A stretch of 64,000 nucleotides of DNA from Alisma plantago-aquatica (GCA_963693085.1 OY856409.1:521799803-521863802); one strand, 5' to 3'; shown: positions 32,907-45,493, counted from the first letter of the stretch. A program made the numbers and translations. Notes: a model not told the origin generated them from the letters alone.

Positions 32907-35546
32907 TCATATGACATTAGGACAAGTGCGTCTATTATGGCCCTTTCTGCCACACTTATGACAGTGATATGTATACTGATTTGGATCAATATCCATAGTT
33001 GAATGCCTTCTCTTTTTCTTTGGTCTTCCAGCTTGCCTTCGTTTCCTAGGGGGTAATAAGGGATAAATACCTCTACTTTCATCAAATTGAGGCCAATACC
33101 TCTTGTCGGGAATACCACGAAATTCAATTATGTATGCATTTAGATAAGCCTCATTTGTATAATATGCACTCACAAGTGCATCAAGATCCCAATTGACATA
33201 GTCTGCAGCTACCCAAACATGAGAGCATGGATAATGCCATTGTTGTGGAAAACCACAACTGCATTGACTGCCACCATTTGGACGCACTATTACTTGAAAT
33301 TGATATCCATCCATGTCACCAACAAGCCATTCATCATTGTTCACACGGATGTGTATTGTCAATTTTTTTGCATCCTCTCGAACATTATAAAGCTTATCAT
33401 GAACCCTAAAGGGCCATTTCAGTCCATCTTGTGCACGTTTATTTGCAAGATTACGCCTATGCAGCCACATTGTCATGGAGTGATAGTATGTGGCAACAAT
33501 TAACGCTTGTATTGGCAAACCTCTAACACCTTTTAATACTCCATTACACCCTTCAACATGATTGGTAGTCAATGACCCATACCTGCAACCTCTGTCATAT
33601 GTGAGAGCCCAATGTACTAGATTCTGGCCTAATAAATACGACTTCACTGTTGGTTCTATGGTTTCTATAACAGTCATATGACGATCAAATTCATGTGTAT
33701 GAGTTGTGGATCCCACCCTCCATAAAAGCTCCCTCAACTTCTTGGACTTGAACTGCTTATGGAAGTTCTCCCGAAGATGTCGAAGACAATAACGATGTTG
33801 AGCCCAATGAAATTTTGATTCAAGTGCTGGAAAAATCCCACTCATTCGATTAGAAATAATACACAAGTCTGTACGTCATGGAATGATTGGAATACAAGTT
33901 TGTAGACAACCAAAGAACCACTCCCAGGAGTCCTTATTTTCTTTCTCGACAACAGCAAAAGCAAGTGGAAATAGACCATTATCAGCATCTATGCCACATG
34001 CAATGAGAAGTATGCCAGTATATTTTCATGTTAAAAATATGCCATCAACAGTAAGAACAGGCCTACAATAGGCCCAACCCCTCACAGCTGGACCAAATGC
34101 CCAAAACACCCGCTTGAATCTACGAGTGCCTTCAGTTTGAAGGGTATAATCATCAATAAGGTGGGCATATATAGTTCTTGGAATATATTGTGTCAGAGAA
34201 ATCAGGAATGACAACAAACTATGATATGATGATTCACAGTCTCCAAATATTTTACAAACAGCCTTCCTCCTCACTAGACATGTCTTCTTGTAAGATATAT
34301 TGAGCCTTAGTTCAGCATTCACCTTGTCACGAATTTCTCGTGTCGACATATCCATTTGTGATACTAGGATTGGCATTATCATTCGAGTAATATAAGATGT
34401 TATGACTTGGTGATGATCATGATTCATAATAGTTAATTCACAATTGTGGCCTGCTTTACAACGTTTTATCTTCCACATGCCACCTGCTCTTTTGGATTGG
34501 CAAGCGGTCAATCTCCAAGGACATCGTTGATCATGGATACAAACAAGTTTAAGATGACGATTATTTGAGCGTAATGTACGGTACTGGACATTCTTTTGTA
34601 CCGACCATTTTTGGAGCTTCTCAACCAGTACAACTTTAGATGCAAATATAGCACCCTCATATATAACAACACTGGAAGGATTGTAATTGAGACGAAATTC
34701 ATGAAAAAAATCTTCCACCCAGTCATCATCTTGAAAAGCTTCATAGTTGGAATCAATGTGTTCATGTTGGGGCCATTGGTTGTCAAATATGGATGGAATA
34801 TAACTCAATGCTGCAATAGAGTCAGGGAATGGATGTGTGTGCTCATCATCGGTTTCAGTCAATGACTCATCCTTAGGTGGTTCACTGTTATTACCACCTT
34901 CAATGTCACTATTGTTATCACCTTCATCATCACTATCATTATCACCTTCATGATCAATATCATTATCTCCCTCCTCAACCTCAACACCGATATTCTCAGT
35001 AGTAAGATTTTGAGAAAATTCAGGTGGTTGACTCCACTCAGCAGTTAAATTGCTAAGACTGAATTGAGGTGGTTGACTCCATTTAGTAGTTAAATGACTT
35101 TGAGAGAATTGAGGTGGTTGACTCCATTCAGTAGTTAAATGACTTTGAGAGAATTGAGGTGGTTGACTCCATAAATTATTGTGAGGGAATTGAGATTGAA
35201 ATTGATTCAATAGACTCATTAAACAAGGTTGTTGGTGGATATATGTTTTTTCAAGAAACACATCAATATAGGCATCAGCTGAAAGTGATAACAAGGTTCT
35301 GTATGCATCATCATCATCAACTTGTACGAGCATATGATTTTCTCCAGGGAAAAGATAGGATATTTTGATAGAGAAGTGGTTGGGATTGATGTCAAGCGTT
35401 GTATAGATATATTATTTTAGTTCAGATAGGGTATTAATAAGTGAAATGTTTATGGGTCTAATAGATCGACTAGAATAAGACCCATCAGAGAGAAATTGCC
35501 CATCATATCGCATCTTCACAATTCGTGAATTTGAACTAGATGCCAT
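32907..35546 (-). pseudogene. MURA transposase of the MULE, three in-frame stops
   Basis: MURA cuts and joins the MULE ends. The frame starts at ATG 35546 and stays in one phase for 879 codons, with stops at codons 45 (TAA), 507 and 557 (both TGA). An N-terminal region carries four WSQPPQFSQSHLTT-like repeats and an acidic tract of EGDNDSDDE repeats (about residues 110-190). Then come the MuDR N-terminal part (LVEKLQKWSVQKN...LVCIHDQRCPWRLTAC) and the catalytic domain (PF10551): VLTVDG with D501, IDADNGLFPLAFAVVEKE, and IISNRM, where Asn566 stands at the usual Asp of the SDR motif. A SWIM zinc finger (CSCGFPQQWHYPCSH) and a CX2CX4HX4C knuckle (CHKCGRKGHNRRTC) end the protein. The full-length layout is normal for plant MULEs; the stops and Asn566 argue that this copy is inactive. 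Confidence 0.9.
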
Positions 35547-35550
35547 GTTC

Positions 35551-36017
35551 CTATATTTTAGAATATTATATTAACATCAGAAAGAAATTCATATTTTATA
35601 ACATTATATTAACATAAATTAATATTTTAGAGCAGTGACATCATTTTTAAAATAATAGTTAAGATTTTAGAACAATAATTTTGAATTTGGAATTAAATTT
35701 ATTTGACTATTTTTTCTATAACATTACAGTGAACAACAATTAAGAACAACAATTTTGCTATTTTTTCAGTAAAATTAACTAACATTTCATAACAACAATT
35801 TTGCTAATTTTTTAGTAACACTAACATTTCATAACAACAATTTTGCAATTTTGAACAATAATTTTTCAGGTATTAATTAGCCTTCAATTGTCATTTTCTA
35901 CATCATTATTTCAGTAATGTAGAATTAAAGAGTAACAATACAATTATTTCAGTTGTAATATTTTGTACTAATGTTAAGTTCATGTTTTGAAAATTAAAAT
36001 TTTGGTAGAATAAATAC
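35551..36017 (-). other. Probable 5' UTR intron of the transposase gene
   Basis: On the minus strand, TTTGAG|GTATTTATTC at 36017 and AAAATATAG|GAACATGG at 35551 would make a 467-nt AT-rich intron ending five bases before the start codon. It lies downstream of the TATA box. This is inferred from splice signals only. Confidence 0.4.
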
Positions 36018-36245
36018 CTCAAATGGAGAGTGATGCGTTGACAGTCGAAGAATACAAGAAGAGAAAGAAGAAGTTCCAAGATCGTCTCCGAGCAGTAGAA
36101 GATATCAGCTCCAAGATCGCCCGAAATAAGCTAGAAATCACCTCAAAGCAGTAGAAATCCGAGAAAAAGCTCCAGAGCAATGGGAGTATAGAGCAAGAGT
36201 AAGGAAATGAAGAATGGTGTGAGTTTGAGGGGTTGATTTCGGCCA

Positions 36246-36254
36246 ATATATATA
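36246..36254 (-). promoter_or_regulatory. TATA box of the MULE transposase gene
   Basis: CCCCTATATATATTGGCC on the minus strand, just inside the right TIR and about 700 bp upstream of the transposase ATG. It is the only good TATA box between TIR and gene. Confidence 0.6.
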
Positions 36255-36261
36255 GGGGAGA

Positions 36262-36766
36262 AATGTGTCACGGTTAGGGACGCATTGTGCCCATGTGGCA
36301 CCGCCCCGCGCCGCGCGGCGGCCCCAACGGCAAAATAGTCGTTGTCCAGGGAGCAATGCGTCCCCGTCCCGGACGCATTGCCCGCGTGGCAATTTCTAGC
36401 CGTTGGGGGCGTCTCAGCGCGCGACGCATTGGTCCCACAAATGGCAATGCATCACGGTTCGGGACGCATTGTCCTCCTGTGGGATCAATGCGTCCCCCGC
36501 TGGGACGCATTGCTCTCACGCGAGGCAATGCGTCCCGGCGGGGGGACGCATTGGTCCCACGGGAGGGCATTGCGTCCCGAACCGTGACACATGGCCCTCC
36601 TGTGGGACCAATGCGTCCCCCGCCGGGACGCATTGTCTCGCGTGAGAGCAATGCGTCCCAACAGGGGACGCATTGTTCCAGAAACGTGCCATTTTGGACA
36701 ATAAGTTCAAGAATGTGCCATTTAGGTAATTAAAATTGGCAAATGTGCCATTTAGGTTTTTTTTCC
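36262..36766. repeat. Right TIR of the MULE, palindromic GC-rich array
   Basis: The terminal 100 bp match the left TIR in inverted orientation. Inside are the same CAATGCGTCCC / GGGACGCATTG units, here with more CG-rich spacers (for example CGCGCCGCGCGGCGG at about 36308). It is about 130 bp longer than the left TIR and less corrupted at CG sites. Confidence 0.92.
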
Positions 36767-36775
36767 TTATTTTTA
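36767..36775. repeat. 9-bp target site duplication of the MULE, right copy
   Basis: TTATTTTTA, identical to 29163-29171. Confidence 0.93.
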
Positions 36776-38190
36776 TACATCTAGAGGTAGAAACGTCTAG
36801 TGTCCCCTCCTGTTTTGCTGCTGAACAACCCCATTTGACCTACTCGTTGAAGCATGCAATTGAACACTTTTAAATATGTAATTCACCGGTTGTTCTACAT
36901 TTGTAATACACTTTACAAAAACTTGCATGTTCCGACTTCTCCAAATGTAGTTGCACGTTATGAGAAACTTTTTCTATGTCTCAGTAGATTACATCATACA
37001 ATATTTCAACCATGAGCTTGCCTCCGCATGTTCCCTGAACATACTAAGATCAGATCTTTCAATCACTCTCTCCCACACTGGTTTCACCCAGCTGCAATTC
37101 TGACATTACTCGTCCACATTTATAAACACCGCCCACATTTATCGTCGTAGATCGGATTCCTTGTTTGCCTTCTGACATCACTCGGCAGCGCTCCATGGCC
37201 ATGATCCATGCAAAGATTTAAAGCGTGCTCGTGACTTTAGCCTCCCAAATAAACTTCCAGTCTGGTGGAGTTACACTCTCCCTGGGTTTCTTTAAGGTTT
37301 CATATGCAGATTTGGCGGAGAATTGACCATCTTACGACTAAGGCCTAGTTTGAGAAGCAGATTTTTGAATGCGGCATTTCTATACAATTATTTTCATAAT
37401 TTGCTATTATATGTGGACTTTATATGTATCCATCCTGTGAAGCAATAAACACGGTGATCTAGAATCACGCCGATATTGACAGCATTTTAAAATGCAGCAT
37501 GGTTTGCAGTTCCTGTCTTTCGGTCATTCATTCCACACGTACCTGCTACAGCGACACCGGCTTTGAGAGAAGCTGAATTACCGGAAACAGGTAATTCATG
37601 TATAAAATTCCGGTACTTGAAAAGTTAGTAGCCGAACACAGTGCAACTTCATATCCAAATGGCATAGTGTTCAGTATCATGGGGGTAATTGATCTGTATA
37701 ATGTCTTTTGTCATTGCTTCTGGCAACCATTCTCTTAAAAAATATCTGTCCCGCTGCCCTTGTAAATCAGTAACGCTTCCAACGGGGAGGTCCTGAAGCT
37801 CCTGAGGTATAGGATGAAGAACATGATCTTTTAGTACAACATGCATTTGACTGTATCCTGGGATCCTTCCAAAAGTGGGTGTGTCGCCCCCTCATCACTT
37901 GAATTCGAGAATTCTTTAACACAAACTCCTTGGCGGTAAACACATACTTCCCTAAACATGATATAGTTAGCGTCTTAGGAGTAGTGTAAGATTCAAACTT
38001 TTGTTTTAAGCCAGCACACCACATCGTATCGCTTCCACATAGCAGGCTCCAAGTGTTCCTAACCAATAACACTTTGTTCCAGTCTCTCATGGTTTTGAGA
38101 CCAAGTCATCCCTTGACTTTAGAGCTTGTCACCTTCTTCTAGGCTAGCAATAACATGGGATATGCCTTGTTATGGCCACCCTAAAAGTGG
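36776..38190 (-). pseudogene. LINE ORF2, C-terminal RT to zinc-finger region
   Basis: From about 38190 down, the minus strand reads LGLKTMRDWNKVLL, RNTWSLLCGSDTMWCAGLKQKF, then HTHFWKDPRI, then after a frameshift LPVGSVTDLQGQ and REWLPEAMTKDIIQINY, followed past an insertion by DGQFSAKSAYET and WKFIWEAKV-like sequence. These are the blocks that follow RT in plant L1 ORF2 (GLGFR....N.ALLAKQ.WRL, W..D.W, the zf-RVT region with FSVKSAY and W..IW). The ORF then leads into the RNase H at 29162 across the MULE. The RT core itself is missing, so the element is 5' truncated. Stops are common. Confidence 0.8.
37339..37643. mobile_element. Unclassified insertion of about 300 bp in the LINE
   Basis: LINE coding sequence stops after the HYAIW block at about 37655 and resumes with DGQFSAKSAY at about 37335. 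The DNA between begins AAGGCCTAGTTTGAGAAGC and ends TAGTAGCCGAACACAGTG, a style seen at MITE ends, but the ends are only weakly inverted and no clear target duplication is visible. Confidence 0.45.
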
Positions 38191-39487
38191 AGATGGGGGT
38201 GTGTAATTTGATTACAAATACAAGGAGATACACATTGTGTGCTTTTGTGGACAAATGGGAGAGAGAACAAGCTCGTCATTTTTCTCCTTCAAAATTGTTC
38301 TGGTGGTCGATTAAAGGTTGAATACAGTCACTCCTATCCCAATGATATGATTGTTGGATCACAAATTGACATCTCACAATAACCAAAAGTATAAAACTAA
38401 ATATTTTCTATAAGGGGCCTCATAACCTTGACTTACTTGAAAATTGGATCAACATTTATTATGCGTTTATTATTTTAAACAAATTATAATAAAGAGTTTT
38501 GACATACCAATACTTTGCTTTATTTGTTTTCCTATATCAATTAAGTACTAAATATGTAGATGTCTAGAGGAGATTTCTAATAATTCTAGATCAAAATAAT
38601 GTACATTATTATGAAGTGGGTTCCGATTGAGTTATTAATGCAAAAAGGAAATTTATTTTAAAATATGAAAGAAAAAATAATAATATGAACATATTCAAGT
38701 GAGAAACTTTTATAAGTTTTCAAATGGGTTGTAATAAATTGAAACAAGAGGGTGTCAAGTGCAATTGTTCTATAATTGAAAAATAACAAGAATTGAACTG
38801 GAATTGTACCTTGAGATCCAAGTTTCATTATGTCACATAGTTTAAGGGATATAGTTATAAAGAAAATGTAGAGGATAGATATTGGAGGCTCTAGAAAGAA
38901 AAGTGTATACAACCTTATTAAATCTAAGAAACAATATAATAGATATAATGCAAATTTTCATGTCCATTAATAAGCTTTAGTTCTGTAGTAAAATCAATCT
39001 AAAATTCATTATTTATGCATTATGATCAACTACGTAATTATTCAAATAAACATGAGTCGATCTAGTGAGGCCAATATCACTCAAATCTTTTCTTTATGAG
39101 TGATTGGCCTAGATCCACAAAGTCCCATTCTTTAGTATATGAATTAATTCCTCTTGGTGTACATATATGTTTATCTGGGTTATTATGAATTATTTACTAC
39201 TAATGTTATATTATTATGATTTTTCTCATTGATTCCCTATTCTTTTATATGACTTATATAATTTCCTAATTTTGTACAATTTATTTATCTTTAGACATTA
39301 TAAAAGTATGATTCTTTCCATTGATTCGCTATTCTTATATATGCCTCATTTATTGTCCTAGTTCAGATACAATAATAGACTTGATGCTAGTGCCCTTTGA
39401 TGGGCGAGATGCTTGATACCCTTTCTATTGAATTTTTTTCATAAATCTAGATCTTGTTTTTTTATGAAATTGTGAGTGTGGTTATGG
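38191..39487. other. AT-rich DNA without supported gene
   Basis: I see no coding block or terminal repeat between the LINE and the Athila-like element. Confidence 0.5.
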
Positions 39488-41546
39488 TGTGTCCCGCCAA
39501 AGGTGTGCACACTAATCAATATAGATTTGACTATATGCGCCCCACGAGATCAGAAACACTAGGGATAACTTTCAAAATTTATAAAGGACCTACATGAGCA
39601 TAGTCGCACACACTGAAACACTACACCCGCAAACGCATGTGGTCATGTCGTAGTATAAGAAGGAGACAAGTATAGGGTCGATCCACAGGGAGAAAAGGGG
39701 GCACTAGAGCTAAGTTAGTTTTTGGGTTAGGTTCCTACTGCGGAGTCTAGGGTTGAAGGGTTTGATGGTTGATTGTTGATTACACTAAGGTTTGAACAAG
39801 AAATCAATTAAAGGAAACAAACAAGATGAAAATCTAAGTTAACCCTAGACAGTTAATTCTACTGAGCAAGAAAAGATAAGGCAAGCAAAGAAAAGAGCAA
39901 GCTACACTAAGTAGGAAAGAAGAAGTCTACACTACACTAAGCCAGCAAACTAAGTATAATAGGAATTTAAAGACCTAAACTGGAAAGAAATAAAGCAAGA
40001 ACAAGGCAAGAGGATAACTAAGAAAGTAAAGAGCTAACTAAGCTAACACTAGCTAAGCAAGAAGGCAATTAGGGTTTTAAAGTAATAAAGGGATGTGTGG
40101 GCTATTTGGGAGATGCACTTATCAATTAGGATGGGGGTGACATGTGAACATTATGCTTTCATTTAGATTAACAAACCAAACAACAAGCTGGAGTATAATG
40201 GATTTCCCTAGATTACTAACTGGCCATGGATAGGGTAGGTTGTGTATAGGGGAACTAGTCCCTAACACCTCCTACTACCCTTACGAGGCTCAATTGGGTT
40301 AGGATCTAGGTGTAATTCAATTAGAGTCTAAATGAGTCTAGGTTTCTAGGTTAGAGGATCATAGGGTGATTAGGGGTTGAGGTTAGTAATGGGAGTGGAA
40401 GTGAGGTTTTAAGCATCCCATCACCCACATTCAAGCCTTGAGAAAGCTCTAAGCTAATCACACTAAATTCATATAAACCAGCTACTTAGATCTCTCAACT
40501 AGGGTTAGGGGAATTGGTTAGCATGTAGGATAATGGGTATCTATCTAGGGATCCATGAATTGGACCTAGGAGCAAATCCCAAAATTCACACATATAAGCA
40601 ATTTTCCTAAATTTCTAGGTGATTTCAAGCACAAACCAACAAGCAATTCATGAAGAATGAGATAGAAATAGAAAATAATCATTAGCAAATGAAATTACAA
40701 TGTTTACATATCATTTTCCCCCAACATGGTATCAAAGTAATATTTTTGGCCCCAAACAGCCCACCTAAGGGGCCTAGCTACTCATGAAAATAGAAAATAC
40801 AAAAAGAAAGGAGAGAGAGGTAGAAGAATTCATGGAGCTCGGTGTATATGGAGTAATCCTCCTCTTCAACTATTGAAAGACATCCTCCTCCTTTCAAGGT
40901 GCAAGGGCATGGGATGAAGGTGGAAAGTGGCCAAAACACCAAGAAACTAGGGTTTTGGTGGTGCAAATGGTGAAATGGAGGTGGAAATGATGTGGAATGA
41001 CTAAGGGGGAAAATGCGGAGCTAAGAAGGGGTAGAAGATAGCTAACCTCAACCTCCATCCACCACCCACATATATATAGGTGAGGAGGAAGCAATAGGTC
41101 AAGTAGGGGTAAAGTAGGAAATGTAGTGTAAAAGTAGCTAGGTTTTTGTGAGTAGCAGGGCCGTGGTAGGTACCACGATAGTGGTGGGTGTAGGGGAACA
41201 TGGTCATGGTGCAGTGGCACTAGTGAGGTGAAAATGGATGAAAATCCCAATAACATTGGTGGTTTTGAACTGCAGGTGACATAGCTGTGGTGGTCACTAC
41301 GACTGTGGAGAGGCAAGGGTGGCACGAACGTGGTGGTCACCATGACCGTGGTGTCTTGGGAATGACTGGCCATTGTTTGCACCATGCCCGTTCTACTCTG
41401 AATGTCACTTGGTCGTGCAAGGTGGCACAATCGTTCTATGATCTCATGGCACGTTCATTCTTGGTGGCACAGTCGTTCTGATCTCTGCACTTTCTTAACT
41501 TGACATGTTGGTTTGGATGTGCCAACACAACCATTCTGGTGTACCA
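39488..41546 (-). repeat. 3' LTR of the Athila-like element (about 2.06 kb)
   Basis: It starts TGTGTCCCGCCAAAGGTG on the plus strand and ends GGTGTACCA. It matches the right LTR along its length, including AACTGGCCATGGATAGG and the CTCGGTGTATATGGAGTAAT block. Near its right end are many CACGGTCGTGGTGG-like motifs. It preserves the empty site GCACTTTCTTAACTTGAC for the insertion seen in the other LTR. Confidence 0.85.
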
Positions 41547-43290
41547 CAGATGTGTTTCTCTCTATTGTAGCACTTTGAACTTGTTCTCTAAGGATCCTTA
41601 GACATCCTTGCTTCAATTGATCTTTAGCCACTAGGGGTAGGTTGAGGGAGTCTTAGACTTCACTTTGGGCTTCTCTAAGGGCAGAGAAACCCCAAGATTT
41701 CTCCTTCTCTCTCTCTCCCATCTAAGTGTGGTCCAAATGCCTGAAAAACATGCAAATAACATCCATAAGTGCATTTTATACAAATATGTATATTACATGA
41801 AATGACATGCAATCTAGCAGGTATAGATGTGATTAAAATGTCATATGATACAAGATGAAGTCCTAAAATAGGGTTGGATCACCACCCAAACTTAAAACAT
41901 ACTTGTCCTCAAGTATGCTCCAACTCAATCTCTCTACAATTTTTCCACAATCAAGAAATGGCAAATGCATTGCAATAGATGAATATTAACTAAATGAGCT
42001 CAAAGATGACTTAAGTACATGCATCCCACCTCTTTCCTCTCCTCTTTCACAAACCAAATGATTAGATAATTGAGCCTGGAAACTTCAAATATAGAGCATA
42101 GAAAACACAATCAATCCATATAGCTATCATATCACTCTGGATAAACCGTTTCATGGTAGCAAAGATAAAAAATGACTAAATTTGCTATTTTAAACTCATG
42201 CATTCAATATCATATGTCCATCCACATTAAGTAACCCAAGTGATTGTGAAAAAGTGCAAGATGATCTAGGTTTGATGTTTCCTAGCTCCATGGGCATGCA
42301 AAAGTAAGAAAGGGTTGCGGTAAGAGTTTGGAGTGCTTTTACACACTCATCTTCTCTTTACTTAGATGCTCTTAAATAGGAGTATCTTTTATTTTCTTTT
42401 TGCATTTTTTCTTTTTCTTTTTCTTTTTCTTTTCCCTTTATGTGGATAGGGAATATGATGATAAGAGTGAAGTGGGAGGTATGTATATGGCCACCCCACC
42501 TTTTTGGAGGTGGCCAAGGCTAAATGTGTGCACTTTGGCATCCTTTCATGAGGCAGAGAGGTAAGAAGGTGGTAGAATAAAAGTGGGTCAAAAAGGGGTT
42601 ACTAGTGTGGACATAAACATGAGATCTCCTGCATGAAGATTGCATTAAGAATTTCATCAACCAATGACGCACAACATGAATGAGCCATATTAAAACCACA
42701 TTTTTATCATGAGATTCTACAAAACTCTAAGCGTTCACAACTTGCTTCAATCACAATTCAACCAAATAGTTCACAAGCATGAGAGAGATGGTTCACATGT
42801 AAAAAGTCTAGAATGATGCCATTTAGCAATAAATTGTGATAATTCACCTATATTTGTCAAAGACCATCATTTTCAATCCAAAAGGTAGAGATTGGATCAA
42901 AACACACTTTTTAGGCAAGAAGTTCTATACTTTGGAAATATTGGTGAAAACTATGCCAAGTTGCCTTCAATCACATCTAAGCCTTCATTATGGAAAATAA
43001 AGCAGGAAACATGAAAATCCTAGCTAAAACATGCAAAAATTACAAAAAAAACTACATGATATGCAATGCATGATAAAAAGAGAAAGAAAATGAAAATTAT
43101 GTAAAAATTGACAGAAATTAAACTACATGACATGCAAGTATGCAAATTAGGTAAAATCTAACCTAGATAGAAAAAACAACCAAAAAAAGTAAATGGCAAG
43201 TAAAATGCAAAAAGAGTGAATTGAGAAAGGACATACTGCCCTACCACCCCAAACTTTTGAATCATGTTGTCATCAGCATGACACTAAAGT
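41547..43290. other. 3' internal region of the Athila-like element
   Basis: No ORF is supported. It contains a CTTTTT-repeat pyrimidine run at about 42390-42435. A purine-rich stretch on the minus strand (AATAGAGAGAAA) just right of the LTR at about 41555-41566 is the best polypurine-tract candidate. Confidence 0.4.
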
Positions 43291-45493
43291 CTAGATATGA
43301 TAGGGTAGATGATCACTACGGTGGCTCTGGTGGTTCTCCTCCCTGCGGTGGAGGATGTTGGTAGTAGCTACCCCAATAGTCCAACTATAGAGGTGGGTAG
43401 GAATCTTGATATGCAGACAGTGCACCCCACCAATCTTCCCCCCACTGGGGGTTTCTCTGAGCCTAGGCATGTTAAAAGTGATACATGTGGTTGATCTGAT
43501 GGTGCATCTGTTGATGATCCAACCACAATGCATCTTGTGTGCATTGAAATCCCTCATGTGCCATTAAGATCCTACCCTGAGTCAATTGAATACCCTCCAG
43601 CTATGCATGTATGGTAGACATATCGTATGTGTTCACTGAAGGTTGCTTTGTCTCTAATGTCCCTGTCTTTACCTCTCACTATCTCACCCTGCATGTCTCT
43701 CTAGCATCTGCTTCCCTCCTCTGCTCTACCACCCATGAGGGCTCTCCCAGTCTCTCAACCAGTATCACCTCAGGGATCCCATCCTCTACGAGATGCTCCT
43801 CCTTATATCTCCTCAGGGTCTTCAAGAAATCTGGAGTCAGGCCAAGTGGATTGGTAGGGTAACTCCAGTGAGACACATGCATACGGGGGGTTGACTTGAT
43901 AGATGATCTTTTGATCCACTACAGCAATCATGGAAAAATGAACCAAGTAATGCAGGTCTATCAATTCCCCCTCCCCTTCTGCCTTGTGTAGCCAGAAACA
44001 TTATGTCCTAGGGAAGTCACAATGGACATCACAATCCCCCCATAATGAATGGGTTCTTACTCTTGGAAGGGATCATCCTTAAGTGATCAATCAAACAAGA
44101 AACCAGATTCACATATTTCCCTTTGACCATCTAGCCCAAGACAAAAAGATCCTTCTTTGTACAGATGCCTTAGTTCTCATATCTACTGAAAATTGTATTT
44201 GCAAAAACTTTCTGAACCTAGCGGAGGAATGGATTGTGAATCAGGCTTGTTTTAGATTTTCCTACTAAAAAGTTGCTTTATCTAGTGAAGTGCTTCCTCA
44301 TAGCTATGTAAGTGGCATTTGAGTTATTTTCTATCTTCCCTCCATCTAGGAGGGATTCCATCTCATCACTGGAGGCAAAAATCTTGTTCAAAATCTTTGA
44401 AGTAATGACCCAGTGTTTGTCTCCAATCATCACTACAATGGTGTGTGGGCGTTCCTATGAAGAAACACTTATGATACTGGAACTCATGCCTTTCGGGCAT
44501 CTTATCCTATTTTAAAATTGGTTTATTCTGCAGCAGCAAATGCTAGTCATAATATGGAAAAATGGTGGTTCAATTTGATGTCTTCTAACAAGGAGTTAGA
44601 ACGCCCACCATCCTTAGACGCCTTCTCTAATGTGGTGAAGAACTGGCATGTCAACTCGATATAAGATTTTGGTGGTGTTCCTAGGATCTCAAACAAACTC
44701 ACTTTCTCCATTACGCCCTGGAAATAGGTGTAGAAGCCTAAGATCTCCATCATTACCCAACACATGTAGCAAGTAGCTATCACCTTGTGTGTCAAGAACT
44801 CTAGGTTCTTTGGTCCCTTTACCTAGAATGATACTAACCCCAGGCTCTCTCTCTGGCTGGGGTGCATCCTGCATCACCTCATCCTCACTATCTAGGAGTA
44901 GTTGCCTTCATGCTCGAGGCTGAGGTTGTGGCTACGGTTGTGGTTCGTGGATGTTGAAGAACATGTCACTGCATTTGATGGCCGAGTTGCTAAAACTGAT
45001 GTCTGGGCTAGCGAGGGTGGTGCTGCTCTAGAGACGATGGTGTAGTACGTTGACGCTGAGGAGAAGCTTCTTCTATAATTAGATTCACCAAACGATCTAA
45101 CCCCTCTGCTGACAAAGGTGTTATTCTGCCAGATTCGGAGGTCGATGGTGGGGCGGAAGACACTATTGAGGCTGAAGAAGGGGCGTTCTTGGGCTGACGT
45201 TGGAAGGACAGTACACCCTTGGCCTTATTCACTGCTTTCTTAGCCACATTTTCATCTTTGACTGAAATCGGTGGAGAAATCAAATATTTTTGAATTTCTT
45301 TGAAGAACGGGGTACTATGTGGAATGGAGAGAAATGGGGGAAATAGTGCATGAAAATGGATGGAATCTGGAGGATAGGTAGTGGAAATTGTGGGGGATTT
45401 ATTGGAGATGGTTTGGGGGTGGTTTGGTGGAGATTCGAGGGTTGGAGAGGGGGTTTGAAGGGCTACATGGTCGCTAGGGTGCGGGGAATGCAT
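43291..45493 (-). pseudogene. Athila-type additional ORF, decayed
   Basis: An open stretch at 45493-45008 encodes a Pro/Ser-rich N-terminus with KDENVAKKAVNKAK and LSAEGLDRLVNLIIEEA. It is followed, after stops, by VIATCYMCWVMMEILGFY, then [40 protein letters not shown], and PIHYGGIVMSIVTSLG. This order resembles the plant retrotransposon ORF of unknown function found in Athila elements (ESYIELTLEFLSTL ... IRNPVIRYVHKVLA ... GGLIT.IA.HLG). A last piece at 43882-43679 (LGLTPDFLKTLRRYKEEHLV) may be its C-terminus. The role is unknown. At least ten stops interrupt it. Confidence 0.5.

Larger units (their letters stand above)
29172..36766 (-). mobile_element. Mutator-like element (MULE), 7595 bp, three-gene cassette
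   Basis: Termini GGCAAAAAAACCTAAATG and, inverted, GGAAAAAAAACCTAAATGG open long terminal inverted repeats, flanked by a perfect 9-bp duplication. All three genes read on the minus strand: MURA transposase, then a Myb/SANT-like protein, then a plant mobile domain protein. The target is the RNase H domain of a LINE. The borders are supported independently by the duplication, by the TIRs and by LINE coding sequence resuming on the other side. The reading frames are far better preserved than in neighbouring elements, so this looks like one of the younger insertions here, though now mutated. Confidence 0.93.

Noticed and set aside
32778..33002. 74-codon plus-strand frame with KLQTLHDLSKL repeats
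   Set aside because: Translation of the 33-bp tandem repeat opposite the transposase gene end.
36138..36733. Open frames up to 148 codons in the right TIR
   Set aside because: Same repeat translations as in the left TIR; CG-rich palindromes lack stop codons.
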